Source: Sitta carolinensis
Lineage: Eukaryota > Chordata > Aves > Passeriformes > Sittidae
Direction of reading: 5' to 3'
Assembly: GCA_032173965.1 (NCBI GenBank)
Contig: CM063284.1
Span: 137,677,625-137,741,624 of the forward strand
Length of the DNA: 64,000 bases
The translations under genes and the position numbers were made by a program. Below the pieces are notes generated by a model, which worked only from the letters and a program-made list of their open reading frames with translations, was not told where the DNA came from and did not search any database. Within the stretch, counting starts at the first letter, position 1; the number at the start of each line of letters is the position of its first letter. Positions 1-13,427 of the stretch are shown piece by piece.

Positions 1-1389
1 AAACAACTAATACAAACTATTACAGCCATGATTCTTTTTCACATGGTCTGGTATAACAGACTTACAATGCAACTAGGAAAAAGCTATTTGTACAATTAGC
101 AATATTCGAATGGCTATGAAGTAAACTACCTTGAGTATCATGTCACTGTGCTTTTCTCATCCAGATTATATTTATAGAGGTGGATTATCAAGTAGTATGT
201 AATGGCAGCAGTAACCTAAGAAATTACTTGGCTTCAAATTTGGAAAAAAACCCCAAACATTGTTTTGACTTAATTCCAGATTTTGCCATGGTAAAAACAT
301 GTTTCAGTGATTTCTATTTGAAAATTATGTCCTTTAGCATTTACTGTTTCCTTCAAACTCTATGACTCTTTTTGGAATTATGGACAACTACTTTCCAAAT
401 GACAACAGAAATACTGCAATATATGAAAAATTTACAGTACAGAAATCGCCGAAAAATGCACTTGTCACCACTCATGAGGTTGATATTTTGGTGTGTGTAC
501 AGTTCCCTTTGGAACTGCATGTCCTACTGCTATGCCCCTACAGCGTCTCCTCTCATTCCTCTCATATCTCCCTTACACACTATCTCTCCAAAACATTCCT
601 CAATTTTGTATGTATTGTTTCTAGTTAGATCATCATACTAGACCCTCTTCATTTCACTTTTTCCAGTACCTAATATTCCACCCAAATATGAGTCAATTCT
701 TTTTATATAAATGCTGGTTACTCTAGAGAAGCTATCTCATCAACCACTTTAATCACTTTGTAAAGTGTTAGAGAAATGTCCACCTGCAGACCTGAGCAAT
801 AGAAGTCTTTACTGGTTTCTTTCAAACCACAGTTAAGAATGAACAGCATTTGTCTAAGAAAAGATTCCTCCTTCATAGTATTAGAAAATTACAGTTAAAC
901 TTAATCTACTAATCTAATTCTAGCATGGCACATATATGGAAGGTGTCAGCAAGAAAAGCAAATCTACTTTACTTTAAAGGAACTTTTAATACTGTTTAAA
1001 ACTAGATAAAGTACACATTCATTTCTGTGCACAGCTTGTTTCATATTATACGGCAGAAACATTTAATGAGCAAAATTCTCTCTGTCCCTTGTAGATATAT
1101 TACACACGTATAGAAGTAAAATTTTTTATACAACTTGAAAACTAGATGTGTAGGATGCATGCTTTAAAATGCTAAATAAATGCATATTGGACCACATAAG
1201 AAAAGTGTACAATTTCATGGCTGAATTTTTAAATCCAGATGAAAAAGACACTTCTGCATAACAATCCGTGTTGCTATATTTAGGTCCTAAAGACTTGCAC
1301 TGACTACAGAAGAACTGACATCAGATTTGGAGATAATTTTTGATGCTACTAACTCTTAGAAAGGATCTCAGGGGCTGGTTTTGGCTTTT
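1..1389. other. AT-rich intronic sequence, no recognised element
   Basis: Low-GC sequence with short open frames only. A slightly pyrimidine-rich patch near 490-660 has no recognisable homology. Confidence 0.6.
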
Positions 1390-1465
1390 TAGCATTATTT
1401 TTTGGGGGTGTTTTTGTAGGGTTTTTTTTTGGTTGGTTGGCTTTGGTGTTTGTTTTTTTGTTTGG

Positions 1466-1512
1466 GTGTGTGTGTGCGTGTGTGTGTGCGTGTGTGTGTG
1501 TGTGTGTGTGTG
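1466..1512. repeat. (GT)n microsatellite with GC interruptions
   Basis: Alternating TG over about 47 bp, broken by two single TGCG interruptions and preceded by a T/G-rich stretch from about 1395. The open frames here encode only His-Thr or Cys-Val repeats and are not genes. Confidence 0.95.
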
Positions 1513-4500
1513 CACGCATTTTTTCTTCCAGGTTGTTTTCTGGTTTGGGGTTTGTTAGGCAATCTCTCATCCATACCAACATATTCAGGGATTTCCAGTA
1601 TATAATTGTCATTAATTTGTTCTTAAGTTCCAGGCATCAAAACAATTCGAATGACAAAATATTCACTTCCAACTGTGCAAGGTAACATAATCTACAGGAG
1701 TCACTTTTCAGCAATAAGGTATCACAATCACAATATAATACAAGTATTAGAGAGACAGAGAGTAAAGTTCTCCAGGTAAAGCTGTATGCCTGACATTATT
1801 TCTAATTAATGTACATGTAAATACACACACACAAACATGTTTGCACAAATAAATCCTCAAAGGATTCTTTTGGTTTTCTGCAGACATACCAGTTAAAGTA
1901 GAAGGGTCATGGCTTTCTTCAAAGATAATAGAAACAGTATATTCATAGATGAACCAATTGCTCAGGGTTTAGTTTAGTAACAATATATGGTTGTTCCAGA
2001 TATATTCTGATTCAATTAGCAACTTTATAAGGTATTTTTATTGATACTGTTAACGGCAACAATACGAGGTGAATTTAATAGCTGGTTTAAGAGTTACCTT
2101 TCTTTAATGTAAACATGTCTAACAGTTAGATAACCTTGATACATTGCCAAAGACTATAACTTTCTGGGACAAGACTATTATTGTGATCATTCTTTTCCTT
2201 TTTATAACTGAAACATAGATGGAAAACTAATGGTCACAGACAGCGCTGGCATGTTGTGCTACAGTGTATAAATGGCCTCCACAGCAAAAAATCAGCTTTT
2301 CTTCTAGGTTATTTCAGATGCCTTTAAGCAATTTAGCAACACAGAGAAAAGTGAATAACTAAAATTTTTGTTTCTCAGATGTGACCGTACTCATCTTGCT
2401 GCAAAACTGGCAAGAGCACTCTCCATATATAGGTGGTTACCAGTTTGAACTATCTACCAGTTTATCCAAAGAAGATAGATAATAAATCTCAGAGGCTGTA
2501 AAAAAGGTTTTTCTTGCATTACGTGAGAAGTAAACAAACTAGTCCAATATCCACCAGCCAATTCAAAGCAGCCAAAGCGGCCATCCAGTTCAGAGGAAGA
2601 TAACCTATGGAAAGCTGATAATGGGAAAGTCTCTTCCTATGGGCAGTTACTCAAAAGTTATAGGCACCTTCAAATATAGCCAAAATTTTAGTTGGTAACT
2701 TGAGTTTCATTTAGTTTGGCTTGGTTTGGTTTGGGGTTTTGTTTTTAAATGCTTTCCTCTTAACTTTAGATTTCCTTTCTAGATAGCTATTTTTTCCAAA
2801 CCTGCAAAAACCTTAGTTTCTTTGCAGTAATGTAAGCATAAATTCAAGAGACAAGTGGCACCTTGTCCTGGCAATCACATTCTTTTATCAGTTTCAACTA
2901 TCTACCTTTCTCTCTCTAACAGTGTTTAGACTTTTAACATCATATAAAAATATTCCTAAGAGTATAGAACAACTGATATGTTCTTTCGGCTTTGCATTTA
3001 TGCAAAATGCCAAAAAATTATTGCTTCAATGTATTTTTTCATAAAGAAAACTTTCAGATAGAAAAAAGAAAATCTGCTTAAATGTTTTGTCTACTCAGAA
3101 TCCATCTCAGAGCTGAGTATCTGTTTACCAATACATTTGGTTCGGTTACATTTCTTTCAATTATCGGTTTCTCTTATCTACAAATTTTGCAGTATTTATT
3201 GTTGTGTCCCTACCAATTTTCAGTTCAAGATCCTATGTATCTTCTGTTCACACCTTTGCAGTACTTATTTTGGTTATTTGTACAGTGAAAATTTTCCTAG
3301 TAAGAATTATTTAGTTCTGTTACCTATCTCATAGTTTTCTACTTTGGTTGCTTGTTCCTTCTTTCTTTTTTTAATTGCCTTTTTTCTCTCCTCCGTCTAC
3401 TTTGGTACATGTTCCTGTTGCTTTCTGTATCCTTATCTCCTCATTGGTCTTTGTCTAGGACTTACACCTTTTTTTATTTTCTCTTTCTTTGTAAAGAGAG
3501 AGCATAATACGATTGGTTTTGTTCACTAGTCCCTAAATTCTCAAATGAAATTCCTTTCTTTCTTCTCTTTCCAGGCAAATAATGGAGAAATCTAAAGAAC
3601 TGTGGAGAAGCTGAAATAAAAATCACTGTGATAAGAGACTTGAAGTTATTTCCAAACTGGAGAATCCTTACTTTGATCCTAATCAGCTCACAGTATCTGC
3701 TCTGGTTGAAAATTTGGACAGGAAGTGAACAGTGATGAGAGAAGAAAAATGTGTATTCTTAGGGCATAATAAACAGCCTGAGATGAAAAAAATCAGAGCT
3801 ATGGTTGATGACAGAGACTTTTTGAGATACAGTAAATGATTCATTGTATCCCTATCAACAAGTCCTGGTCTACATCGACATCCAAAAAGAAATAAACAGG
3901 TGAGGGAAAAAGAAAACTTCATAATTTTTGGTTGTCAAGGTTAGTTGTGAATGAAGACTGCAAATACTGCAGTCTGACATGTCTTAAAGCCCTAATAACC
4001 AAGCAGTCAGAGAGAGCTTGTCTCTGTCAGTTTACATCTAGAACCTCACAGAGCTGACATTTTTTCTTTATTTTATTAGTAGTCTGCTAACTTGAGCAAC
4101 TGTTATATTAGTTGATGAAAGGTACAGAATTAACCTGGGGTTAGATACTTCAACTGCTGTTTGAAATGGCAATAATCTAATTGAACTGATAAAATATTCT
4201 GAAAAAGTCTTGATATGGTTTAAGAAGGAATTCTTCATATGAGAAACAACTTACAAAGAAAGAAAAGGACACACATACATGAAGTAAAATGGATCTACAT
4301 ACAACAAAACTTGGATTCAGGATGAAGAATCAACACACCCTCATGGTATTTTGCCCTAACAAGACTTTGGCACTAACTCTGGGCACCCTGCGCTACATCT
4401 TGTAGTACTATAGATCACCTAAAGGGAGAGGAAGTGGGAAAAGACAGAGCAAATAAAACAAGACTTAAAGTCAGGAAATTCTATTCTGACATAGCAGAAA

Positions 4501-7470
4501 TGGAGGAAGAAGGAGGCAAAGCAAGGCAAAAATGTGGGGCTTTTTTGACTTCTGGTTTCAATGAGAATCTGTATGAGAAAGAGTGGAACACTTGCTCCAG
4601 TAATATTATATAGCGAATATATAAAAATACATAATAGCATAATAGTTTCCAAAAAAAACATAAGGTAAGGAGTTTGGCTCGGAGGTATAAAGGATCCAAA
4701 ATACATATAAATCTTCAAAAAGAAATATGGATAACTTTCTAATGACCAGGAGAAGGAAAGGGTCTAAGTCAGAAAGAAGGCTTACTGGAGCTACCAGGGT
4801 GGTACTAGTTGACAGAACTGCATTAATAGAATAGCCTAATAGCTGCCTGTTTGACACAGACTGATATCTATTGAAAGGAGAAACACATATGCCTCAGAAT
4901 AAGAAATGCAAAAGCAAGAATTATTAAATGAAGGCACTGGAAGATTCTGCTAGTTCCAACACATTTTTTTACTAGCCTTTCTTCAGAAAATTTTTGTAAG
5001 ATAAATTAGACAATTTAGCACATGAAAGATGTAAATTTTAATTCCTTCACTTTAAAACTAGAAAGTTTTAGACACAAAATCTAGTCTTCCAAAAATATAT
5101 TTTTCCATTTTTTACAATTGGGCATTGTTAGCATTTTACTTAGTGCTATTTTTTTTTAAAGTAAGAATATAAAATTAGTGAAGTATTCTTGATTTTGCTT
5201 TGGATTTTGTTGTTGATTTTGTTTTGATTTGGTTTTATTGGTCCAATGTCCTGAATGGTTTTCAATTAAAATTAAGTTGTAGAGAAAAGGATGGATAATT
5301 CTAGGATTTCAAAGCTCTAAAATAATAATTATATAATAGTAAATTATTCAGAGAAAACAAACCTTAGATTTGTGATTGGTTTTGAGCTAAAACACAGTGT
5401 TTGTTTATGTTGTCAGTAATACCTGGCACATTTATTATGGAGAGACAGGTATCTGAGAAGGTTTGCAGGCCAGGAGCAGGCTCAGCTCACCCATATGGGT
5501 GTTCCCCCTCCAGGTGGGAAAGCACTCATTCTGCTCCTTGTGTGGTCCTGCAGACCACGGAGACAGGTCTAACTCCTGGGCATGGTCAGACAAACCAGTT
5601 TGGCTTCTTGTTCTGGCATGTTTGGTGGTTTTCCATGGCCTTCTAGTTACCATAGCCAAGTAAACAGACAATTCACCTAAATGCAATTGTAACAGTATTT
5701 AATATGAGTTAATATTAAGGATTAATTGTAATTTTGCATATTTTTACAGTCATTTATTTTCTCTGCTTTTACCAAAGATGGACCAAAGAAATTAATTTTA
5801 ATTTTATAGTCAGTATCAGACCATATTCAAACCTTTGGAAGTACTTAAGTGAGAACCCAATACCAAATTATATTTAACACTAGGAGCATGTTGAAATTTT
5901 AAAGATCTACTTATTAATCTACTGAAAATGTTTGGCTTTTTTTTTCTCTGTAAAGAGAGTAAATGTTAAAAATGTAGGCATTATCAGGGATTCAGATGTT
6001 TTAGGAGAGCAATTCACCAACAGAGAAAAGGTGGCATATGTCTCCAGTAATTTCAGTTAATTTCTCCTATTCACCTCAGCAGCACTGATCAGTTAACCTG
6101 TACATTTAATTCTTGGTGGCCTCAGCAGGGAGTGTAGATGAAAGGATGATTTATCTTGCTTAAATATGAGAGATTAAAAACTATGAGTATTAACTCCCCT
6201 TTTAAACACTATGCTTAAAGCTCCCTTCCATTAAAGTTCCTAAGAGAAAATTAACCACAAGTCGCAAGAGAAAAGATTTTAATATAATTAAATCTTTGGA
6301 CATGGTGATGTTATCAACATTTAAAAATATCTCTGCAGATACATGCTGATCTTGCAGGCTCTCAATACAAGGAAAAAAAAAATTTATTCAGTGATCAAAA
6401 ATTCAATTTTGTGGCAGTTTCTCACAACTCCACTTATTTCTTTAAAATAAACATATTCATAGTTTTTTCACATATGCAAACAAATGAATAGCTGTCACAA
6501 ATGATTATACCATTTTTCTAACAGTGGAGCTTTCCAAACTTCCATACCATGTCTGTCCTTATGAAGACACACATGATGGAATTTTATGATGATTTTTACC
6601 AGAACATTATGGCAGGATAATAATTTTCTAAATAATTTTATATTTAACTTCATAAAATATATAGTTTCAGCTACTAAAAAATTACTTTCTTAGCTAAATC
6701 ATACGGAAGATTATTTAGTCAACATAAAGAGACAAAAATATACTGGATTAAATGTTTCAATTTAGCCAAGTACAATTGCAGAGGGGATGCATTTTATTTC
6801 TCTGTCTAAAATAGATCTGAACTCATTTCATTGATTTCAATGCAATGTTAGTTTTGTCATGAATATTTAACTGGCAATTAAATTTACTGGTTAAATTAAT
6901 TAACTGGTTAAGTACTAGTAAATTTGGACATATATTTCCTTGGAACTGTGAACAGAGTTTGGGTATATAGTCACATTATTATTCAAATATTTAAAACTAT
7001 TTTGAATACTACACTGCAAGCTGGGGTAGCTAATTAAAGAAAAAAAAAAAGTTTTAGACAACTGCTGAGTATGACACCTCTTTTCAAACTAGTATTGTGT
7101 TCTAAGTACCCAAGTCCTTAATTTAAAAAAAAAAAGAAACACACCAACATGCTTTTTGATATTTACTGACAGTATATTATGTCTTATGATTAGCAATTTC
7201 TTTTAAAAAGAAAGAAGAAAACAAGCTATTACCCAAGTTGCAAATTAAATTAATTGCAAGGAAAATTCAGGGTTGATATTGTCATTGACTCACCCACCTA
7301 CGTATGCACCATATCACTGCCACAAAGAGTGTGTTTAAAACTAATTACGGTTTCCACCTGACTTTTCAAGGGCTGACGAGAAAAGTACACAATGAAGAAT
7401 TCATGTACTTAGGTCCACACTTTCTGCTTTACAAGCAAATATTAAATAATTTTCTCTTCGGTTCTTCTAC
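1513..7470. other. AT-rich intronic sequence, no recognised element
   Basis: About 6 kb without recognisable coding or repeat homology. The patch at 5420-5660 has clearly higher GC than its surroundings and may be a remnant of an old insertion, but it matched no family I know. Confidence 0.55.
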
Positions 7471-7479
7471 ACGGAGTCA

Positions 7480-7790
7480 GGACTCTGAGAAAACCACTAA
7501 CCCCTCCCAGCCCGGACAAGCCTCCGCTGATGGGGATGTCTCCTACCGCTGTCCGTGGCTCCGGGGCCTCTGCTGCAGCCCACCCTGAGCATCTGCTGCG
7601 GCTCTGTGCCTCCCCCGGAGCCGGCCAGCCCCGCTCGGGGCGCTCGGCTCCGCCGCTGCCCGGCCCAGGCTCTGCGGGCGCTGTGCCCGCCCCGCACGGC
7701 CGGGCGGGTCCCGGGCCGGGGTGCGCGGCTCGCTCCCGCCGCCCCCGACATAAGGCTAGTGCACCGAACCATTTATTATAAGTCGCACTA
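7480..7790. promoter_or_regulatory. Isolated CpG-rich island in CSMD3 intron
   Basis: From about 7500 to 7745 the sequence changes abruptly from AT-rich to very GC-rich, with dozens of CpG dinucleotides and GC-box-like CCGCCC/GGGCGG cores around 7690-7745. Open frames across it on both strands are low-complexity Pro/Gly/Ala/Arg translations and are not credible proteins. It may be a CpG-island promoter or enhancer for an unknown transcript, or a GC-rich insertion. No TATA box or defined start was identified. Confidence 0.5.
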
Positions 7791-8680
7791 AAGGTTATTT
7801 TCACAACATGCAAAAGGTATCATCACACGACTCCAACTGGCTTTGCAAAACAGTTGATTTATGGGATGTTTTATTGGTTCAAGCATACATTCTTCTAACT
7901 TCATTAAATCATGGGATTTCTTATCACTAGTGGAAACAAACCCCTTTTTTTCTCAAGTTGGGTGCTCAGAAAATTGAAAATATATTATAAGCTTAGCTGA
8001 AATAATTCTTCTTGTACCACACACAAAAAAATGAAAAAGACAAAAATTTGGAAAAAAACAGAACAGAAGGTTTAACCTGGAAATGAAACACTTACCCAGA
8101 ACAGGAGTTAGAAGTATTTGCTACTTACCAAAATAAGGTCTAAACAATGTTTTCAAAAGCAATTACAGAAAAGAAAGCCCTGGTTTTTTGGGGTTTTTCT
8201 AATTATTATTATACAGGAAGCAACACTGTCTGCAAACAAACTTTTTTTTTAGGTGATTACAAATATGATTTATGAAAAAAACTCTCCTTTTTTTGCATGA
8301 AGTTCACAGTTTTAAGTTATACTGTATTTATAGGTTGAAGCAAAGATTGTCATGTGAAATATACTAAATCAAGCAAACACAGTAACACAAAGTTGCAAGT
8401 GAAATATTGACTACCCTTTCCATACTGGTCATATATGACATGCTTCTTTTCCATTTATTATTGTTTAGCTGCCATTTAAGTGTCAGGTAAATCAGTTAAA
8501 AGCTCTTGAGAATTCTCTGAAGACATGCAATGACTGTAATGTCAGTAAGATTTAATTCTGAGGAGACGGATTAGATAAAGTAGTAAAATGAATGAGGAGG
8601 GAGTGAAAGGTGATGAGCTTCACAAACAGTTGAACTGCAAAGTCATTTAATTAATCTGGAAAGTTATTCCACAATATTAA

Positions 8681-8683
<3 letters not shown>
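7791..8683. other. AT-rich intronic sequence, no recognised element
   Basis: Unique-looking low-GC sequence with no coding or repeat signature. Confidence 0.55.

Positions 8684-8735
<52 letters not shown>
8684..8735. repeat. Poly-A homopolymer, 52 bp
   Basis: An uninterrupted run of 52 A followed by A/C-rich sequence. No retroelement body was recognised immediately upstream, so it may be an expanded mononucleotide tract rather than a retroposon tail. Length may be affected by assembly. Confidence 0.9.
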
Positions 8736-8737
<2 letters not shown>

Positions 8738-10270
8738 AAAAAACAACCAACAAAAAACAGTTGTAGTGGCCTTGTCTATCCAAGAAGTTTTTTTAGCTTT
8801 CCTGTTAGGTATTTTTTCAAATACATCTGTGTAGTCCCCTGAAAATATTTTTGCCTGTTACAAAATTAAAGGGAAGGTGAAAAGTGTAATCTGATTACAC
8901 TTTCATTAATGTCACTAAGTAAAATGTCAGAATACATTGTCATGCTAGAAGTATAGTTTCCACAAGCAACTGTACCTCAGTAAAACTTATTTGTAAAAAA
9001 GAAAACTCAAGGAAATATCACCTCAATAATTACTACAGCAATCTGAGAAAATAAATGTCACCATAAAAGATTTAGTAAAGCTTGCCTAATTTCACTATTA
9101 TGCTTTCTTAATTTTAAAGCCAATTCTCCACTCACACAAATGTGTACTATTCTTCTGCACCCACACTCTGGAAAAATTGTCTTGCAGAAGTAATCTATTT
9201 CAAGCCCTATACTGATGCTTAATCATATTTTCCTTTTTAAGTGTTGACTGATACTTTTCCACATAATTTCTTACACTGTTCTTCACCAGAATCTAATGGT
9301 ATCCTAAATACACAACACCAAAACATTTAAGCATGATAAGGTTTCCTTGAATTTCTTCTAAGATACTGACATAAAGAAAATATTCTAAAGCCCCAGCACT
9401 GAAGCATGAGTTTAATTTTTAAATTAAAAATTGCACACGTATATCTATAAATGCTATCTATATATGTATCCAGATACATATACAACTATATGAATGTACA
9501 TGTGCACACAAATACACATAAACATTTTCAGCAGCTTGAAAGACAAAGAAAAATAATTCTGCCCTTACAAGAATATTTTCATCTTCCTTTTAGCTTGTTA
9601 ACTATCTTCACCTGTTTTCCTGGATGCTTATTTAAACTGTAGCTCAGTAAGGACAATTGGTTCCTTAGTTTTATTCTTTGCAATTGTGCAGAACATTGTT
9701 AACATATTCCTTGACATTGCAGTTTAGAGTAGGTTCACCAGCCAAAATCTTGACTGACAGTGGGGGTCTTTTCAGGCTGCTACATTTAAGAAAATCTCAG
9801 TTTTATCTTTTGAGGAGTGAATGGAAAGGAAGATAACTTGCTGTGGAAGACAACTCTCAAATCTTTTATCTGTGGGTTCCCTCTTTTCTGCAGGTGATCT
9901 CAGAATTGCATTCAAGCATTCATGAAACAAGAAATAGAAATGAAAACACAGAAGCGAAAAGAAAAACAATTTCATTAGAGATGCGTTTCTCCGCATCTGC
10001 TGACTGTTAACTATTTGAGAATTTATATCCTGCACAAATTTGAGATACAGAATTTCACGCTTTTGGTTCCTTGTAGTACCAAGTTATGTATTCCATTTTA
10101 TGATCACATGCCACATTGTTATGCAATAGTTTTAAAAAATCATTACTGATGTATCAACAGTTACCACAAAATATTGCAAAAAACACATGCCTTTCTTTGG
10201 GCAGCATTACGCAAAGTAAAATGAAATGGATGTTCCTTGATTAGGAATAGGTATTACATTCTTCATCACA
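8736..10270. other. AT-rich intronic sequence, no recognised element
   Basis: Contains short TATA/TACA-rich stretches near 9440-9490 but no recognisable gene or transposon. Confidence 0.55.
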
Positions 10271-10440
10271 GGATAAAATCATGGAATGGTTTGGTTTGGA
10301 AGATCACCTAGTTCCAACCCCAACATCATGGGAAGGGACATCTTTCAGGTTACACAAAGCCAAGGCTTTTCTGAGAAACTTGCTCCAGCATCCTACTGTG
10401 TTCTTTATACAGACTTTCTTCCTCATATCCAAACTTAATG
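10271..10440 (-). mobile_element. CR1 LINE 3' fragment
   Basis: The sequence around 10277-10320 (ATCATGGAATGGTTTGG, then GGAAGATCACC and TTCCAACCCC) is the reverse complement of the CR1 3' terminus. The fragment continues to a CTTCCTCATATCC stretch near 10420, where CR1 elements normally read TTCCTAATATC. Only the 3'-end region remains and no open frame survives. Confidence 0.75.
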
Positions 10441-10443
10441 ACA

Positions 10444-11410
10444 GATCCATAGAATTTTAAGAGGTTGGAATGGACCCTTAAGATCATTTAGTCCCAACCC
10501 CCACAGGGATACCTCCCATTCGACCAGGTTAACTGCCCAAGGCCTTATCCAACTGTCTTTGGACACTATCAGAGTTGGAGCTTCCACAGCCTGTTCCAGT
10601 GTCTAACCACCCTCATTGAAATTTTTTTTCCTAATATCTAACCCTGAGTTTCCCCTTTTTCTGTTTGCACCCATTTCCCCTTCACCTATCACTACAGTAC
10701 CTGATGAAGAGTCCCTCTCCAGCTTCTCTGTAGGCCCTCTTCAGAGACTGGGAGGTTGCAAGTTTCCACAAAACCTTCCCTTCTCCTGGATGAGCAGCCC
10801 CAGTTTTCTCAGCCTGCTTTGCTGGGTAGGTGCTCCAGTCCTCATCTATGTTATTGGTTCATGTCTAATTTTTCATCTGCCAATATCCCCAAGTCTTTCT
10901 CTGCAGGACTGTTCTAAATTTAAATTTTCTAAATTCTAAATAATGATCCGCTAGTCAATATGGATACTGACAACTGATCAGGACATCACACTTGGCCTCA
11001 TCTCATTGGCCCACTCCTCCAGCCTGTTGATGCTCCTCAGGACAGCATTGCTCTCCTCAAGCAAATCAACTGCACCTCTCATCTCAATGCCATCTGCAGC
11101 TTGTTGAGGGTGCACTCAGTTCCACTGTCCACATCATTAATGGAGATATTGAATAGTATCTGTCTGAATACAGACCCACTGAGGGAGGGACACCACTTGT
11201 TGCTGATTTCTAACTGGACTTTAATCTGTTGACTGGAACATTTTGTGTGTGGCCACGTAGACCACTGTGTTACTCATCAAACAGTGCACTCAATCAAATA
11301 CAAATTTCTCCCATTTAAGAACAAGGATTGTGTGGCCATGCCAAAGGCCTTTCAGAAGTCTAGGCAGATGAAAAATTGACTTACAGAAGTCAAGGCAGAT
11401 GATAGTAAAG
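10444..11410 (-). mobile_element. CR1 LINE fragment, degraded
   Basis: A second CR1 3' end begins at about 10448 (CATAGAATTTTAAGAGGTTGG, GGAATGGACCC) directly after the first fragment. Recognisable CR1 blocks follow in reverse orientation: the heading around 10560-10630, a stretch near 11100-11180 matching the RT C-terminal segment, and the 'AAAGGCCTTTCAGAAGTCTAGGCAGATG' region near 11340. The coding frame is lost throughout. The 5' limit is uncertain. Confidence 0.75.
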
Positions 11411-11629
11411 ATAACGATCAAATGTATGACTAATATATCTATTGGCATTGTAGAATTATTATGCATTCCATAAGCTGCAGCCTTCCAGAACTGAACATCT
11501 GGGCCAAGACTGTGAAGTAGGCTCTGACAGAAAATGTTCATCACACTCTTGATGTCTCAAATGTAGTTTTATATTTTTGTAAACCCTTTTTGTTAGAAGG
11601 TGTTCATATAAAAACACGCACAAAAGACA

Positions 11630-11635
11630 ATTGCC
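11630..11635. repeat. Target-site duplication, left copy
   Basis: ATTGCC, identical to 12237-12242. The two copies delimit the LTR exactly at its TG and CA termini. Confidence 0.85.
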
Positions 11636-12236
11636 TGTTATGGTGTCTGCATCTTTTCTGCTCTGACACAGCTGCAGCGAGGGCACGACTCAGTAGCAAG
11701 ACGACTCTGTCGAACCCGCGGGTCTCGGCTGGTCTGCGGGCAGCGAGCGGCGATGGCAGCACAGAAAGAGGGAGACTCTGCTTGGGCTTAAACCATTGGT
11801 TTTATTCCTCCCGCAGCGGGGACCCCCAGTCACAGGTGGAAACCCAGGTGAAACCTCACTGCACACCTGAATACAGCAGCTGATAAAGGGGGGAGGAACT
11901 CGGGGTAGAGTCTAACCTGGGACTAATTAGGGATCAGCGGGGGATGGCTCCCTAACTTAGTGACATGTAGGGGAACAAACCCGAATACAGTGTGGGGGGG
12001 TGGAAAGCGGGAATTCTGTCCAATCACTCTGTGATCTTGTTAGAACTTTCTAGGCTGAAGGTGAGGTCTCAGAGTGACAGACAGGGTCTGGGGGTTACAT
12101 AACTTAAGATTGACAGGTAACAGAAACCGGGGTGGGGGGGTGAGGTGATTCAAATAGGGGAGGAACATAGAGGGTACATAGAACAAACCATATAACAATA
12201 CAAAAATCCAAAAAACTTAAAAAGCACACTGCTACA
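11636..12236 (-). mobile_element. Solo LTR of an endogenous retrovirus, probably class II (ERVK-like)
   Basis: A 601-bp element that on the minus strand begins TGTAGCAGTG and ends CATAACA, giving TGT...ACA inverted termini. It is flanked by a perfect 6-bp duplication, ATTGCC, at 11630-11635 and 12237-12242. An AATAAA signal lies on the minus strand at 11806-11801, followed by a GC-rich R/U5-like end. A 6-bp duplication is typical of class II and alpharetrovirus-like elements. No gag, pol or env sequence is present, so this is a recombinant solo LTR. It lies 381 bp beyond the CSMD3 exon in the gene's own orientation. Confidence 0.85.
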
Positions 12237-12242
12237 ATTGCC
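12237..12242. repeat. Target-site duplication, right copy
   Basis: ATTGCC, identical to 11630-11635. Confidence 0.85.
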
Positions 12243-12611
12243 TAGTCTATCTTAATTTTCCTAATCTCTATAAAAACACCCTGTTGCAAAGATTACAAAA
12301 GTTCCACTGCTACTAGATCATGCAAACTGAGACCTCCACAATCTCATATTCACTTTACATTTATTTATCCATGCTTGTATGTGTCTCTATTAATTACATT
12401 TTGTTGAGACCAATTTTGTGAGGGCTAGGTTAATTTCAGTAGTTACTTTGACAAGAATTAAAGCACGATATACTTTTTGACATCTATGATTAATTAAAGG
12501 AAGCACACCTTAAAGACTAAATAAGAAAGAATCCATATTTTAAAAACATTATCATATTTTATCATATATTTTTAATTTATTACTTCAAGTGAGATTTTAA
12601 TAATATTTATT

Positions 12612-12916
<305 letters not shown>

Positions 12917-13427
12917 TCATGATTTCTGAAAAAATAAAAAAATATTTCTTAGCAACTACTGCATTTAGAAAGGTAAAGCCCATGTGTTTATACAAATGCT
13001 GGCCACTTAACGCAAAACAATCCCACCTACCTAACAAATGTGTTTTCCATATTGTTTATCTAAAGACATATGGTAGCATCCTTGAAAGTAAATATATATA
13101 ACAACATCTATGACTAAATTTGTTTGCCTATGAAGCAAAGTATTCACATCAATTCCCTTTTTTGTGAAATGGAAGAGCAAATAAGTCTCTTTGGATACAG
13201 ATCTGATACAGGTTAAACCTATTAACCTTGTGCCTTTCTTCTATGTAGTTTGGCTCTGGAAAAGACTGAAAGCCTATTTATTATGAACAAGTTTTTTCCA
13301 ATCAATAATTCTGGTTATGAAAGCTCTGTATGTAAGGACTCAATCTGAAATAGCCATCTGTTGCATCATTATATTATCTCATGTAAATACAAAGATTAAC
13401 AGTTTGCATGTTTTGACTCTTTGTGGA

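Noticed and set aside
1321..1685. Overlapping open frames rich in His-Thr or Cys-Val
   Set aside because: They are translations of the GT microsatellite.
7442..7813. A 123-residue Gly/Ala/Arg/Pro-rich open frame on the minus strand
   Set aside because: It is explained by the low stop density of CpG-island sequence. No domain, and the opposite strand is equally open.
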